A stretch of DNA of 64,000 nt from an uncultured Planctomycetia bacterium (GCA_903929765.1 CAIYVX010000105.1:1-64000); one strand, 5' to 3'. Positions 30,025-39,217 are shown, counted from the stretch's first letter. The notes: generated from the letters alone by a model not told the origin. Translations and numbers: made by a program.

Positions 30025-32133
30025 ATGAGCACTGAGGGGGGACGCAAAGGAACGTTTCGTGCGGCAACAGTCATGGGTCTGGTGGTGGCCGTGGCCTTGT
30101 TGGGCCTGGCGGCCAGCGGCCAGGCGTGCTGGTGGTCCAACTCACCGACGCAAACCCTGACGCAATGGGTGGCCGGCGTGGGCAACTGGTTCGTTGCGGC
30201 GAACTGGGACGCCGGCGTGCCGACGGCCACGGGCACGGCCCGGGTCGACAACAATGGTTGGCCGACCATCAGCACGACGGGTGCGGTGGCCGGAACTTTG
30301 CAACTGGGCTATAGCTTGACCGGCAGCGGGGGCAACCTCGATCTTGAGCCGGGCGGCACACTCGTGGTCAAGAGCGGCGAGTATGTGGGTCTGCAAGGTT
30401 ACGGGACCGTTCTGCAAAACGGCGGGGCCAACACGATTACCGGCGGTCAGCTTGACCTCGGTTACGGCGTTAACGGCAACGGCGCTTACCTCATGGAAAC
30501 CGGATCGCTCACCATCTACGGCGGCGAGATCATCGGCGACCAGGGCTTAGGCGCCTTCCTGCAAGCCGGCGGCGCCAACAGCGTCACCAACGGCGACCTA
30601 GTCGTTGGTTCCGGCTCGCTCAGCGACGGAGCCTTCGCGTTGGACGGGGGCAGCCTCGTGGTGGCCGGCGACGAAATCATCGGCGGCAGCGGCCTGGGCG
30701 CCTTCGAACAGACCGGCGGCAGCAACGTCATTAACAGCAGTTGCAATCAAAATAATTACAATCAGGGCGGCTGCACCTGGACGCTCACCGGCGGCAACGG
30801 CTGCGGCGTCGGCCAGTGCGACAACAACCGCAACCATCTCGGCGACTACTGCCAGTCCTTCCACAGCACCTGCCCCAGCCAGAACGGCGGCAGCACCCCG
30901 TCATTCATGTGCGGCCTCCCGAGCCAGGGCGGCAACAAAGGCTCGGCTTATAACTGCGGCAACCAGAAACAGGGCGGCGACGACCAGTTCCTTAAGTGCG
31001 TCGACCGTCACCATGGCGGCAACTTCAGCCAGTTCCTGAATTGCTCCAACCAGGGTCAGAGCAGCGGGAAGTCGAATAATTGCGGCGGCTGGGGCCAGTG
31101 GGGCGGCGGCCAATCCTGGGGTTGCCAAAACCAGAGCTCCTGCGGCGGTCTGACCCTGGGCCAGGTGCAGGAGAGCGAAGGCAACTATTTCCTGGGCGGC
31201 GGCGTCCTGACGGTCAACGGCAACGAGGTGGTCGGCGACGACGGCTTCGGTTTCTTCCGTCAGACGAATGGCCAAAACTCCATCACCGGCAACTTCATCA
31301 TTGGCGAAAACTCCCTGGGCAACGGGGCCTTCTTCCTCCAGGGCGGCACGGTGACGGTGGCGCAGAACACTTTCATCGGCGGCGTCGGCCAGAACCAGGA
31401 CAGCTTCAACCAGAACCAGTGCTACGGCCAGACCTGGAACCAGTGTGGCAGCTACCAGTGGGGTTGCGGCCAGACCTATAATTGCGGCTATCAGAACCAG
31501 TGCGGCGGCCAGAGCCAGAATCTCGGCGGCATCGGCTTCTATAACCAGAACGGCGGATCGTTCACCGATTCCGGGACCGTCTATCTCGGCGGCAACCAGC
31601 AAGGGTCGGTCTGCCTGATGTATCTCCAGGGCGGCTCGGGCGCGTTGCAGATCAGCAGCGCGGCGGTCAACATCGATTTGCTAAGCGGCGGTTTCACCCT
31701 CGGACCGGCCGCGTCCCTGATGGTGGGCAGCGGCGGCGGCGTTGATATTATTGGCGGCAATTTCGTCAACAACTCGACGAATGAAACGGCGCTGGCCGAT
31801 CTGGGCAACCTGACGCTCTATTTCGACGGCGGCACGAGCAGCACGCTGGAGGTCTCCGGTTCCAACCTCGGTGCGGTGGCGACCGGGTTTACCGGCAACT
31901 TCACCCTGGGCAGCCTGACCATCGGCAGCACCAGCCCGGCCCGGGTCAAGCTGGTCGACAACGTGAACAACGGCAATCGCGGCAATCACAACGCGGCCGA
32001 GGCTCTTTACGTCCAGAACGTGACCGTCGCTGCGGGCAGCACCCTGAACCTCAACGGCTTGAAGTTGTACTACCACGGCACCTTGTCCAACCAGGGCACG
32101 ATCACCGGCGGCACGCCGATCCTGGTCCCGTAG
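30025..32133 (+). CDS. Secreted beta-solenoid surface protein with Cys/Asn/Gln/Gly-rich inserts
   Basis: 702 residues. A signal peptide ends near SGQA (residue 34). Residues 45-65 (TQWVAGVGNWFVAANWDAG) are the W-x-G-x-NW-x-AANW motif that starts many autotransporter-type surface proteins. Residues about 85-238 and 378-455 are solenoid repeats of about 22-25 residues with the pattern L-x-V-x-G-x-E-x-IG-x2-G-x-G-x-F-x-Q-x-GG-x-N. Two inserts break the solenoid: residues 239-377 (13 Cys, rich in N, Q, G, S) and 455-500 (5 Cys at 466, 474, 481, 487 and 493 within Q/N/Y/W/G). The last 200 residues return to beta-rich repeats. No C-terminal PEP-CTERM anchor or outer-membrane barrel is apparent. The start is ATG 30025 (AAAGGAG upstream), not the earlier ATG at 29977. 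It is followed by a terminator. Function is unknown; structural or adhesive use is plausible. Confidence 0.8.
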   Translation: MSTEGGRKGTFRAATVMGLVVAVALLGLAASGQACWWSNSPTQTLTQWVAGVGNWFVAANWDAGVPTATGTARVDNNGWPTISTTGAVAGTLQLGYSLTGSGGNLDLEPGGTLVVKSGEYVGLQGYGTVLQNGGANTITGGQLDLGYGVNGNGAYLMETGSLTIYGGEIIGDQGLGAFLQAGGANSVTNGDLVVGSGSLSDGAFALDGGSLVVAGDEIIGGSGLGAFEQTGGSNVINSSCNQNNYNQGGCTWTLTGGNGCGVGQCDNNRNHLGDYCQSFHSTCPSQNGGSTPSFMCGLPSQGGNKGSAYNCGNQKQGGDDQFLKCVDRHHGGNFSQFLNCSNQGQSSGKSNNCGGWGQWGGGQSWGCQNQSSCGGLTLGQVQESEGNYFLGGGVLTVNGNEVVGDDGFGFFRQTNGQNSITGNFIIGENSLGNGAFFLQGGTVTVAQNTFIGGVGQNQDSFNQNQCYGQTWNQCGSYQWGCGQTYNCGYQNQCGGQSQNLGGIGFYNQNGGSFTDSGTVYLGGNQQGSVCLMYLQGGSGALQISSAAVNIDLLSGGFTLGPAASLMVGSGGGVDIIGGNFVNNSTNETALADLGNLTLYFDGGTSSTLEVSGSNLGAVATGFTGNFTLGSLTIGSTSPARVKLVDNVNNGNRGNHNAAEALYVQNVTVAAGSTLNLNGLKLYYHGTLSNQGTITGGTPILVP

Positions 32134-32165
32134 ACGGTCGTTCAGAAGCGCCCATAAGCAACTTT

Positions 32166-32198
32166 AGCCCGCGGGGTTTCGGCCCTGCGGGCTCTTTT
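32166..32198 (+). terminator. Intrinsic terminator
   Basis: AGCCCGC-GGGG / CCCT-GCGGGCT stem with TTTCGG loop and CTTTTGC tail, 33 bp after the beta-solenoid stop codon. Confidence 0.8.
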
Positions 32199-32231
32199 GC
32201 TGGACGGGAACGGTTCGCGCCGGGTTTTCTC

Positions 32232-32261
32232 TTGTCATCGCAGCGCCGCTCACGGTATTCT
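32232..32261 (+). promoter_or_regulatory. Candidate sigma-70-type promoter
   Basis: TTGTCA (32232-32237), 18 bp, TATTCT (32256-32261), 56 bp before the ATG at 32317. Confidence 0.5.
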
Positions 32262-32316
32262 TTGCCTCGATGGCCCGTCGATTCACCAGCCGACATGATC
32301 GAGGAAATTAAAAATC

Positions 32317-35300
32317 ATGGCTCCCGCCGCAGAAAAAAACAAAACCACTCCGGTCCCGGAACCTGAATCGTTCCCCCAGCGCCTGGCCGCCGCACTGGGC
32401 CGCTGCTACCACGGGGCGGCGCCGCTGGTGGGCGGGGCCTTTCTCGCCCTGACCGTCACGGCGGCGCTCTGGCCGCTCCTTCAGACACCCGACCGCTACA
32501 CCGAACCCGCCGTCGGCATCGACACGCTGATGGCCACCGGCAAGGCGGCCGACTTCCGGGCCTTCTATCTGCTCCTGGCCCTGGCTTTGCTTTTTTCGCT
32601 CGGCATCGGCCGCCTGATGCGCGCCCTCGGCGGCCCCGGCGACGACGCCGACCGCCGCCAGGTCGTCGGGCGAATCGCCCTTTTCGGCCTGCTGCCCGCC
32701 CTGGCCTGGCTGGCCGGGACCTTCACGGCCACCACCGGCCTGACCGTCCCGTGGTTCGCCGCCGCGTTTTTCGTCGGGGCTTTGGGCGTCATCTTCGGCC
32801 TGAGCCGCCAGCGCAGGGAACTCCTCTCGCCCGAGGCCATCGGCGACCTCGGCGCCACGGGCCTGTTGATCGTCTTCTTCTCTTTCCTGGCCGGCTTGGC
32901 CCTTTCGACCGTGCTTTCCCGCAACGCCGCCGCCACGACCTCGCTCGCCTTTATGTTCCCCGTCTTCCCCTGGATCGCCGGCGGGCTGGGCCTGGCCCTC
33001 ACGCTGGCCCTGCTCTGGCGGCCGGTCGGCCGAATCGACGAACTCTCGCGCCGCCTGCACCACACGTTGCTCCTCTTGCAGGCCCCGCTGCCACTGCTGG
33101 TGCTGGCCGTCATTCCGCCCCCGGCCTTCGACAACGTCGGCCAACCATTCTCCGAAGGCACGCCGCAGTTAACGCTGCTGGCCTTCCTCGTCGTGGTCGG
33201 ACTGTTATTCTTCTGGGTTCGCCAGTGGCGGCAGCGGAACAATCCGCCCGTCCCCGGCGTCGCCGCGACCTGCGGTTCGCTCCTGTCCGCCCTCTGTCCC
33301 TGGTCCATCGCCGGCCTGGTCGTCTTCATGGCGGTCACGCCGTTCGGCCTGCCGACGGTGCCGACCGAAGAGTTCCATGTCGGCGAACAGATGCTCCCCT
33401 GGCACCAGTTGCTCCACTTCAGCGCGCTGCCTTACGTCGATCTCAACCCGGCCCGCGGCGGACTCTACCTCGTCTACGGCGCCTTGAACGAGGCCTTTTA
33501 CGGCGGGACCGCCGTCGGTTTCATGGTCGCCCTCAAACTGCTGCCCGCGCTGCTCCTGCCGATCGGCTTCGCCCTGACTTGGCGGCGGGCCGGACCGCTG
33601 GCGGCCCTGGTCGTGGCCCTGGGCTGCGGCGCGGTGCAGGACCAGTTCTTTCTGGTCTGGATCGTCTGGCTCCTGCTGGCCACGGGAACGCTCTGGACCG
33701 ACCGGCCCGGCTGGTGGCTGATCGTCTGGGTGGCCTCCGTCGCGGTCGTCCCCTTCTACATGCCGACCACCGGCTCGGCGCTGCTGCTGGGCACGTTGCC
33801 CCTGGCGGCCGTCTGCGCCTGGCGGGCTTTCCATCGCGACCCGCGCCGCACGCTGCTCGGGGCCGGCATCATCGCGGCGACCGCCGCCGTGCTGCTCCTG
33901 GCTACACCGCTGGGCACAATAGCCCGCGGCCTGGTGCGATTCTCCTTCGAAAATCTGGACTGCTACCGCGAGGCCGAGTGCATCACTGCCGCGCAGGGCT
34001 GGCAGCAGTCGACCATGTGGTCGGCCTTCGGCTTCGAACTTTTGCGGCAGGGCTGGGTGTTCGGGCTGGTCCTGGCGGCGTACCTGCTGTTCCGGGAATT
34101 CAGCCGGCCGCCGGCCCAGCGCCGCCCCGGCTACGTCGTTTTCTTCCTGGCCGTCATCCCGTCGGTGTTCCTGGTGACCAGTTGGTCTCTGGGGCGCCTG
34201 GACCCCAACAACATGAGCCGCGCCGGGGCCTTGAGCCAGGTCTGGGCCGCGGTGCTCCTGCCCCCGATGCTCTTGTGGGCCTGCTCCTGGCGCGGCGGCA
34301 CGGTCTGGGCCGTGCTGCTGGCGGTACTCTTCGGCCTCTACGGCCTGTGCCCCCTGGTCGGGCGGCAAGACGTCCGCCCGGCCCTGGAGCGCGTGGCCGC
34401 CCGGCCGGCCCTGCCCGCCGGAGAAGTCGTGCTGCGCGGCACGCCGCCGGATCCGTCCTATTCAAAAGTCGATTTCGCGGCCCTGGGCGAGGGCATTTCG
34501 CCCGAACACACCTTCGCCGCCTATGCCCAACTGGCCGACGGCCTGGATAAGATTCTCAAGCCCGGCGAATCATATTTCGACCTCACCGGGCGCAACATGT
34601 CATATATCTACCTGAATAAGCCGTCGCCCTCGATTTATCCCGGCGCCTTTTACGCCCGCTCCCGCCGCATCCAGGAACACGTCCTGGCCGATCTGGCCCG
34701 CCGCCACGTCCCGGCCCTCCTGGTCTCTCCCGTCTTCCTCGGCTACGGCCCGGAGCGCACCTACTACCTGACCCGCAAGTACCTGCTCTCCTTCGCCGCC
34801 GTGCGCTATGGCTACTGGACCGTCCTGGCCGACCCCCAGCGTCTGCCCGCCGCCGGACCGCTCGGCTCCGACGCCCAACTGCAACTCCTCGACGAGGGCT
34901 TTTTCGGCCGCAACCTTCTCAACAGCAGTTCCGATCTCCATTACCTGCCCGTCGCCTGGGGCCAGTCCTGGGACACGATGGCCGACGATTTCACCGCCGT
35001 CTCCGACTGCGCCGTCTCGGCCATCTCCGCCGGACACGAAAGCAAAACCGGACCGGAAGGCTTTGCCCTCGGCCTGCCGCCACAGGGCCTCGCCGGACGC
35101 ACCGCCGATTTCCTGCTGCTGGATTGTTCCTGGAAAGAACCGAAGGAACCCGGGGATGTCCAGGTGGCCGTCCAGTGGTCGGTCCAGAGCCGCGGCTGGG
35201 GTTCGGCCGCCAGCTTCGCCATCCCGCCGAGCGCCGCCGCCAGAGGAGGCGCCGCCGAAGGTCAGCGCGTCACGGTCCGCACGCTGGTGCCGCTGGGCAC

Positions 35301-35430
35301 GTTTCCGCGCTGGCTTTTGAGCGACAAGATCGACTCTCTGCGCGTCCTGTCGAAAGCCGCGCCGCCGGTTCAGGATTTCACCGTCACCGCGGCGCGCCTG
35401 CTGCACCTGAAGCCCTGCGCGGGGGAATGA
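32317..35430 (+). CDS. Large multi-pass membrane protein of unknown function
   Basis: 1037 residues. About 15 hydrophobic helices span residues 38-680 (for example FLALTVTAALWPLL, LLALALLFSLGIG, WIVWLLLATGTLW, VWAVLLAVLFGLYGL), and a soluble C-terminal region of about 350 residues follows. The helical region has long loops with Trp, His and Asp (EEFHVGEQMLPWHQLLHF, ALPYVDLNPARGG) that recall GT-C membrane glycosyltransferases, but no diagnostic D-x-D or D-E first loop is clear. GAGGAAA lies upstream of ATG 32317. It is likely monocistronic, convergent with gnd (stops 10 bp apart). A cell-envelope glycosylation role is a guess from architecture only. Confidence 0.65.
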   Translation: MAPAAEKNKTTPVPEPESFPQRLAAALGRCYHGAAPLVGGAFLALTVTAALWPLLQTPDRYTEPAVGIDTLMATGKAADFRAFYLLLALALLFSLGIGRLMRALGGPGDDADRRQVVGRIALFGLLPALAWLAGTFTATTGLTVPWFAAAFFVGALGVIFGLSRQRRELLSPEAIGDLGATGLLIVFFSFLAGLALSTVLSRNAAATTSLAFMFPVFPWIAGGLGLALTLALLWRPVGRIDELSRRLHHTLLLLQAPLPLLVLAVIPPPAFDNVGQPFSEGTPQLTLLAFLVVVGLLFFWVRQWRQRNNPPVPGVAATCGSLLSALCPWSIAGLVVFMAVTPFGLPTVPTEEFHVGEQMLPWHQLLHFSALPYVDLNPARGGLYLVYGALNEAFYGGTAVGFMVALKLLPALLLPIGFALTWRRAGPLAALVVALGCGAVQDQFFLVWIVWLLLATGTLWTDRPGWWLIVWVASVAVVPFYMPTTGSALLLGTLPLAAVCAWRAFHRDPRRTLLGAGIIAATAAVLLLATPLGTIARGLVRFSFENLDCYREAECITAAQGWQQSTMWSAFGFELLRQGWVFGLVLAAYLLFREFSRPPAQRRPGYVVFFLAVIPSVFLVTSWSLGRLDPNNMSRAGALSQVWAAVLLPPMLLWACSWRGGTVWAVLLAVLFGLYGLCPLVGRQDVRPALERVAARPALPAGEVVLRGTPPDPSYSKVDFAALGEGISPEHTFAAYAQLADGLDKILKPGESYFDLTGRNMSYIYLNKPSPSIYPGAFYARSRRIQEHVLADLARRHVPALLVSPVFLGYGPERTYYLTRKYLLSFAAVRYGYWTVLADPQRLPAAGPLGSDAQLQLLDEGFFGRNLLNSSSDLHYLPVAWGQSWDTMADDFTAVSDCAVSAISAGHESKTGPEGFALGLPPQGLAGRTADFLLLDCSWKEPKEPGDVQVAVQWSVQSRGWGSAASFAIPPSAAARGGAAEGQRVTVRTLVPLGTFPRWLLSDKIDSLRVLSKAAPPVQDFTVTAARLLHLKPCAGE

Positions 35431-35439
35431 CCGGAAAAA

Positions 35440-36876
35440 TTATTTCTCGACCCATTCGGTGTGAAAAGTGCCCGGCTCGTCGATCCGCTCGTAGGTATGT
35501 GCCCCGAAAAAGTCGCGCTGGGCCTGGATCAGATTGGCCGGCAGCCGCCGGCTGCGATAACTGTCCAGGTAGGCCAGCGAGGCGGCCAGGGCCGGCGCCG
35601 GAATCGCCAGCTCAACTGCCGCCGCCACCGCCGTCCGCAACTCCTCCTGCCGCCGGACCACCTCGCCCGCCAACTCGGCGTCGGCCAGCAGATGCAAGAG
35701 GGCCGGATTCTTCTGGTAGGCCAGCCGCAGCTTCTCCAGCAGCGCCGCCCGGATGATGCACCCGCCGCGCCAGATTCGTGAAACCATTTCCAGATCAACC
35801 GCCCATTTGTTCGCCGCCGAGGCCGCCCGCAAGAGGGCCATCCCCTGGGCGTAGGTCACGATCATGGCGGCATAGAGCGCCCCGCGCAGTTGGCCGAGCA
35901 GAACATCCGTGTCGCCGCCGAAACTGGCGCCGTCGGCCTCGCCCAGGGCTTCGAGCACCGCCGTCCGCTGCGCCGTGTCGCCCGAGAGGTCGCGCATGGC
36001 CACGGCCAGGTCGATCGTCGGCACGGGCGTCTGAAGCTCGGCAGCGCTCGCCGTCGTCCAGGCCCCGGTGCCCTTTTGCCGCGCTGCGTCGCGGATCATC
36101 TCCACCAGCGGCCGCCCGGTCTTGGGATCGGTCGCGTCCAGCACCGTCGCCGTAATCTCCACCAGGAAGCTGTTCAACTCCGACGCGTTCCAATCCCGGA
36201 AGACGTCCCGCACCTCGGCCGTCGAGAGGCCCAGGCCGCGCGTCATCAGGTCGTAGACTTCGGCAATCAGTTGCATCAATCCATATTCTATGCCGTTATG
36301 TACCATTTTGACATAATGGCCCGCGCCGCCCGGCCCGCACCAGGCGGCGCACGGCTGGTCGCCGACCTGGGCCGCCACGGCCTCGAACATCGGCCGCACC
36401 CGCTCATAGGCTTCCGCCGGCCCGCCCGGCATCAGGCTCGGGCCGTGCCGCGCCCCGGCCTCGCCGCCCGAAACGCCCACGCCCAGAAGCACCAGTCCCT
36501 TGCGCCCGAGGGTCCGCTGCCGCCGCTCGGTATCGCGGAAATGCGAGTTGCCCCCGTCGATGACGATGTCGCCCGGGGCCAGGTGCGGCACGATTTTTTT
36601 CAGCACTTCGTCCACCGGCGCGCCCGCCGGAACGAGCAGCATGACCACGCGCGGGCGTTTCAGCAGGGCCGCCAACATCGGCAGCGTCGTCGCCGCTTCC
36701 ACCCGCCCCTCGGCCTCTTCGCGCGCGAACGTCTTCGCCTGGTCAGGATTCCGGTCGAAACAGGCCACCGGAAACCCGTGGTCCACCAGGTTCAGCAGGA
36801 GGTTGCGGCCCATCGTCCCCAGGCCGATCATGCCCAATTCGCATTTAACTTTCGCCTTAGTTTTCGCCATGTTCAT
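35440..36876 (-). CDS. gnd: 6-phosphogluconate dehydrogenase, decarboxylating
   Basis: 478 residues, the length of the long (dimeric) Gnd class. It oxidises 6-phosphogluconate to ribulose-5-phosphate and CO2, making NADPH. Motifs: GMIGLGTMGRNLLLNL, VVMLLVPAGAPVDEVL, IDGGNSHFRDTERR, GVGVSGGEAGARHGPSLMPG, KMVHNGIEYGLMQLIAEVYD. C-terminal IQAQRDFFGAHTYERID is the conserved tail. ATG 36876 overlaps the upstream cytochrome gene's stop as ATGA; ATG 36870 has better spacing from the GGGGGG ribosome binding site and is the alternative. It thus ends the respiratory operon, an unusual place. Confidence 0.96.
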   Translation of the reverse strand: MNMAKTKAKVKCELGMIGLGTMGRNLLLNLVDHGFPVACFDRNPDQAKTFAREEAEGRVEAATTLPMLAALLKRPRVVMLLVPAGAPVDEVLKKIVPHLAPGDIVIDGGNSHFRDTERRQRTLGRKGLVLLGVGVSGGEAGARHGPSLMPGGPAEAYERVRPMFEAVAAQVGDQPCAAWCGPGGAGHYVKMVHNGIEYGLMQLIAEVYDLMTRGLGLSTAEVRDVFRDWNASELNSFLVEITATVLDATDPKTGRPLVEMIRDAARQKGTGAWTTASAAELQTPVPTIDLAVAMRDLSGDTAQRTAVLEALGEADGASFGGDTDVLLGQLRGALYAAMIVTYAQGMALLRAASAANKWAVDLEMVSRIWRGGCIIRAALLEKLRLAYQKNPALLHLLADAELAGEVVRRQEELRTAVAAAVELAIPAPALAASLAYLDSYRSRRLPANLIQAQRDFFGAHTYERIDEPGTFHTEWVEK

Positions 36877-37391
36877 TTCCCCCCGTTCGAATCCTGCCGT
36901 TGCAATTGCCGCAGATAGGCCACCAGGTACCAGCGTTGCTGCGCCCGCACCACACGCTCCAGAACCGGATCGTGACCGGTCCCAAGCAGGCTGGCCCGGA
37001 GCAGTTGCCCGTCGCTGTAGGAGGCGATCTTCGCCGCCCGCAGGTCCGCCGGTCGCGGCATGAAACTATCGCCCACCGGCCCGTCGCCGGCGCCGCTGTC
37101 GCCGTGGCAGAACGCACAGTAATAACCGTAATAGGCCTGCCCGCGAGCCGCACTGGCCGCCTTCAGTTCGAGCGGGCTGTTCTGGTGCGCCGCCTCGGCC
37201 GACGATGCGAGCGCGGGCGGCCAGTCCTCCAGCGGCACGCTCCCCGCCGGCGCCGGGGGCATCGCCGCCTGAAACTCGCGGATATGTGTCTGCTCGTACA
37301 TTCGAGGCCCGGCCATCATCAGGTACGCCGCCGCGACCATCGCCAGGACGGCCATCGCCAGGAGAATCATCCAGCGCGTTGGGCCGCTCAT
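36873..37391 (-). CDS. Membrane-anchored monohaem cytochrome c (ActE-like)
   Basis: 172 residues with one N-terminal transmembrane helix (WMILLAMAVLAMVAAAYLMM) and one haem site C92-A-F-C95-H96 in YYGYYCAFCHGDSGAGDGP. The segment GPVGDSFMPRPADLRA matches the domain following the haem in complex III ActE and related cytochromes; a distal Met ligand is present in SFMPRP. In alternative complex III, ActE passes electrons towards the oxidase. Its start overlaps the preceding gene by 4 bp (ATGA) and its stop overlaps gnd. The alternative is a CcoP-like donor to the cbb3 oxidase. Confidence 0.85.
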   Translation of the reverse strand: MSGPTRWMILLAMAVLAMVAAAYLMMAGPRMYEQTHIREFQAAMPPAPAGSVPLEDWPPALASSAEAAHQNSPLELKAASAARGQAYYGYYCAFCHGDSGAGDGPVGDSFMPRPADLRAAKIASYSDGQLLRASLLGTGHDPVLERVVRAQQRWYLVAYLRQLQRQDSNGGK

Positions 37392-37663
37392 CGGGCTTTC
37401 TCCGCAGATTTCGCCGAGACCGCCTCGGGCAGTGGGGCCATCTGCCGCGGCGTGTTCGCCTGGACCGGCGGCGCCGGCCGGGTCGAGTAAATCGATTCGC
37501 CCGGGGCCGACGGCAGCGCGCCGTACTGAAACTGCCGCGCCGGCGGATCCGGTACCAGCGCGAAGTTCAGCAGGCCCCAGCCGATGAGGCCCGCCGAGAA
37601 GAGGATCACGATGATCCAGCTCCGCAGGTTGCTCGAAGATTTCTCGTGCCCCGGACCGCTCAT
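37388..37663 (-). CDS. Small single-span membrane protein in the respiratory operon
   Basis: 91 residues: a short polar N terminus, one transmembrane helix (SWIIVILFSAGLIGWGLLNF), then a Pro/Ala-rich periplasmic tail with no Cys or haem motif. It overlaps the cytochrome gene start by 4 bp and follows the next gene by 7 bp, so it is translated with the oxidase/complex III genes. Possible roles are an oxidase assembly or stabilising subunit; no family is recognised. Confidence 0.75.
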   Translation of the reverse strand: MSGPGHEKSSSNLRSWIIVILFSAGLIGWGLLNFALVPDPPARQFQYGALPSAPGESIYSTRPAPPVQANTPRQMAPLPEAVSAKSAEKAR

Positions 37664-37670
37664 TTTTTCC

Positions 37671-37943
37671 TCACCACTTCGGCGGATAGAAAATCATCGC
37701 CACCGTGTAAATCGCGCCAAACAGACCCAGGCCCACGCCGGTCAGAATCAGCACCAGCGGCGCCCGACCGTGGCCCTCACCCTGCGGTGAGCCCGTCGAA
37801 TCCACCGGCCCGACGGCTGCAGCGCCGCGATCCTCGCGCCGCCACATGGCCAGGTAGACCAGCACCACTCCCTGCACAAGTACCAGCCCGCCCAGGAGCG
37901 CCTGCATCAACCAGCGATTTTGCAGCACCTCAAGACGGAACAT
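37671..37943 (-). CDS. Small two-helix membrane protein in the respiratory operon
   Basis: 90 residues from ATG 37943 (AGGGCCAGGG upstream), starting MFRLEVLQNRWLMQALLGGL. Two transmembrane helices (GGLVLVQGVVLVYLAMW and LVLILTGVGLGLFGAIYTVA) flank a polar Gly-rich loop, and it ends MIFYPPKW. No cofactor motif is seen. By size and position it may be an accessory subunit of the oxidase or of complex III. The upstream gap of 75 bp is a CCCCCAGC/GCTGGGG hairpin and an AT-rich repeat. Confidence 0.7.
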   Translation of the reverse strand: MFRLEVLQNRWLMQALLGGLVLVQGVVLVYLAMWRREDRGAAAVGPVDSTGSPQGEGHGRAPLVLILTGVGLGLFGAIYTVAMIFYPPKW

Positions 37944-37972
37944 CGCCCTGGCCCTTTCTGCTTCTTTTGAAG

Positions 37973-38052
37973 CCCCCAGCATTGCTGGGGAACACTGTTT
38001 CTTCTTTTTCTTCTCTTCTTAAATTTTTAATTTTTCATTTTTAACTTTTAAT
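37973..38052. repeat. Hairpin and AT-rich repeat inside the respiratory operon
   Basis: CCCCCAGC-ATT-GCTGGGG (37973-37990) matches 7360 and 22994. The next 38 bp (38014-38052) are TTAAATTTTTAATTTTTC and similar, matching AT-rich blocks at 18463-18500 (flgA/flgH gap) and 58434-58455 (end of pgl). The AT block is translated as the tail of the following small gene. Confidence 0.85.
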
Positions 38053-38225
38053 TGCTTCTCTTCTTCCGGTATCCCGCTGTGCAGGGCCAAAAACCTGGCC
38101 CGCTCCTGGTCCCGGAACTGCCTGGCCCGCACCGCCCAGACGAACACCGCGATCACCCCGGCCGCCACCACGGCCATGAAGGCGATCCACATCGTCAGCA
38201 GCCAGTCCGGTCCGCCGGCGCTCAT
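38019..38225 (-). CDS. CcoQ-like small oxidase subunit
   Basis: 68 residues with one transmembrane helix (MWIAFMAVVAAGVIAVFVWA) followed by a charged cytoplasmic stretch (RARQFRDQERARFLALHSGI), the layout of CcoQ-type small subunits of cbb3 oxidases. The last 14 residues (KQLKVKNEKLKI) are encoded by an AT-rich repeat and are probably not original. It overlaps ccoO by 4 bp. Sequence similarity is too low to be sure it is CcoQ. Confidence 0.65.
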   Translation of the reverse strand: MSAGGPDWLLTMWIAFMAVVAAGVIAVFVWAVRARQFRDQERARFLALHSGIPEEEKQLKVKNEKLKI

Positions 38226-39217
38226 TTGCTCTCTCCCGTCGCACTGGGCGGCTTAAAGGTGTTCTCCCAGGCCGGCTCGTAGGCCGCCGGAATTCCCTGC
38301 GGCGACAGTGTCGCGTCGGTGTAACCCAGGAACCTCACCTCAATATAGTTCGACACGTCCCAGATTTTCTCCGACTCCAGTTCGCGTTTGAAATAGGGCA
38401 TGCCCGTGCCGGTGATGCCGTTCATCACCTGGTAATAGAAAATCCCGCCGATGTATTTGCCGTCGACCAAATGCCGCCGCAGCACCGTGAAATTGAGCGG
38501 CGGCGGTTCCAGGTAGTGCATCGCCGGCCCCTGGCCGTCGCCCATCGGCCCGTGGCAGCCGATGCAGAAGGTCTGGTAGGTTTTCTCGCCGCGCTGGAGC
38601 GCCGCCTCCGTCGCCGGATAGGGATTGGGCATCGGCCGCCAGACCGCCGGGACCTGCTCGTGCAGCCAATCCACATTTTTATCCACGCCCAATTTCCAGG
38701 CCGCCGTCGCTGCGGCGTGCCACTTGTCCTGCCGGGCCACGCGATAGGCGGCCGTCTTGCCGCCCAGCGAGCGGACATAGGCCGTCAGTTGGCGGATTTT
38801 TTCGTCGCCCAGAAATTCCCACGAGGGCATCAGCGACATCGGCCGCGTGTTTCGCGGATTGATGAAGTGCGCCCGCTGCCAATCGTCGGAATGTTCGCCG
38901 CCCTCCTGCGACAGGTCCGGCCCGACCCGCTCCGTGCCCAGGATGGCCGGCTCCTGCTCGTAGTAATCGCCCCGCTCGGCCAGCCGCCCCGCCCCGGCGT
39001 CGGCCCAGTCCACGGCCCGCACGAATTGAGAATGGCAATAACTGCATCCGTTGCGAATGTACAGGTCGTGGCCGGCCGCCTCGTCCGGCGTCCACTTCAT
39101 CCAGGCCGCAGACTTGTCGTCCGGCATCGTCTCCCACGGCAGGATCACGCTCACGTAGACCGCCGACCAGAAGACCAGCAGACCGCCGATGATCAGCAGC
39201 GCCGGCGTCATTTTCAT
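38222..39217 (-). CDS. ccoO: cbb3-type oxidase subunit II (CcoO) fused to a second cytochrome c domain
   Basis: 331 residues. An N-terminal anchor helix is followed by the CcoO haem site C58-S-Y-C61-H62 in GCSYCHSQFVRAVDWAD, with GPDLSQEGGEHSDDW and MPSWEFLGDEKIRQLTAYVR, all typical of CcoO. A further domain has C218-I-G-C221-H222 in FCIGCHGPMGDGQGPAM. Ordinary CcoO carries one haem and CcoP two; no ccoP is present here, so the extra domain probably replaces part of CcoP. Start and stop overlap its neighbours by 4 bp each. Confidence 0.92.
   Translation of the reverse strand: MKMTPALLIIGGLLVFWSAVYVSVILPWETMPDDKSAAWMKWTPDEAAGHDLYIRNGCSYCHSQFVRAVDWADAGAGRLAERGDYYEQEPAILGTERVGPDLSQEGGEHSDDWQRAHFINPRNTRPMSLMPSWEFLGDEKIRQLTAYVRSLGGKTAAYRVARQDKWHAAATAAWKLGVDKNVDWLHEQVPAVWRPMPNPYPATEAALQRGEKTYQTFCIGCHGPMGDGQGPAMHYLEPPPLNFTVLRRHLVDGKYIGGIFYYQVMNGITGTGMPYFKRELESEKIWDVSNYIEVRFLGYTDATLSPQGIPAAYEPAWENTFKPPSATGESK

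Noticed and set aside
36870..36876. Frameshift between the cytochrome and gnd
   Set aside because: The overlap is an ordinary ATGA stop/start junction; both proteins are full length.
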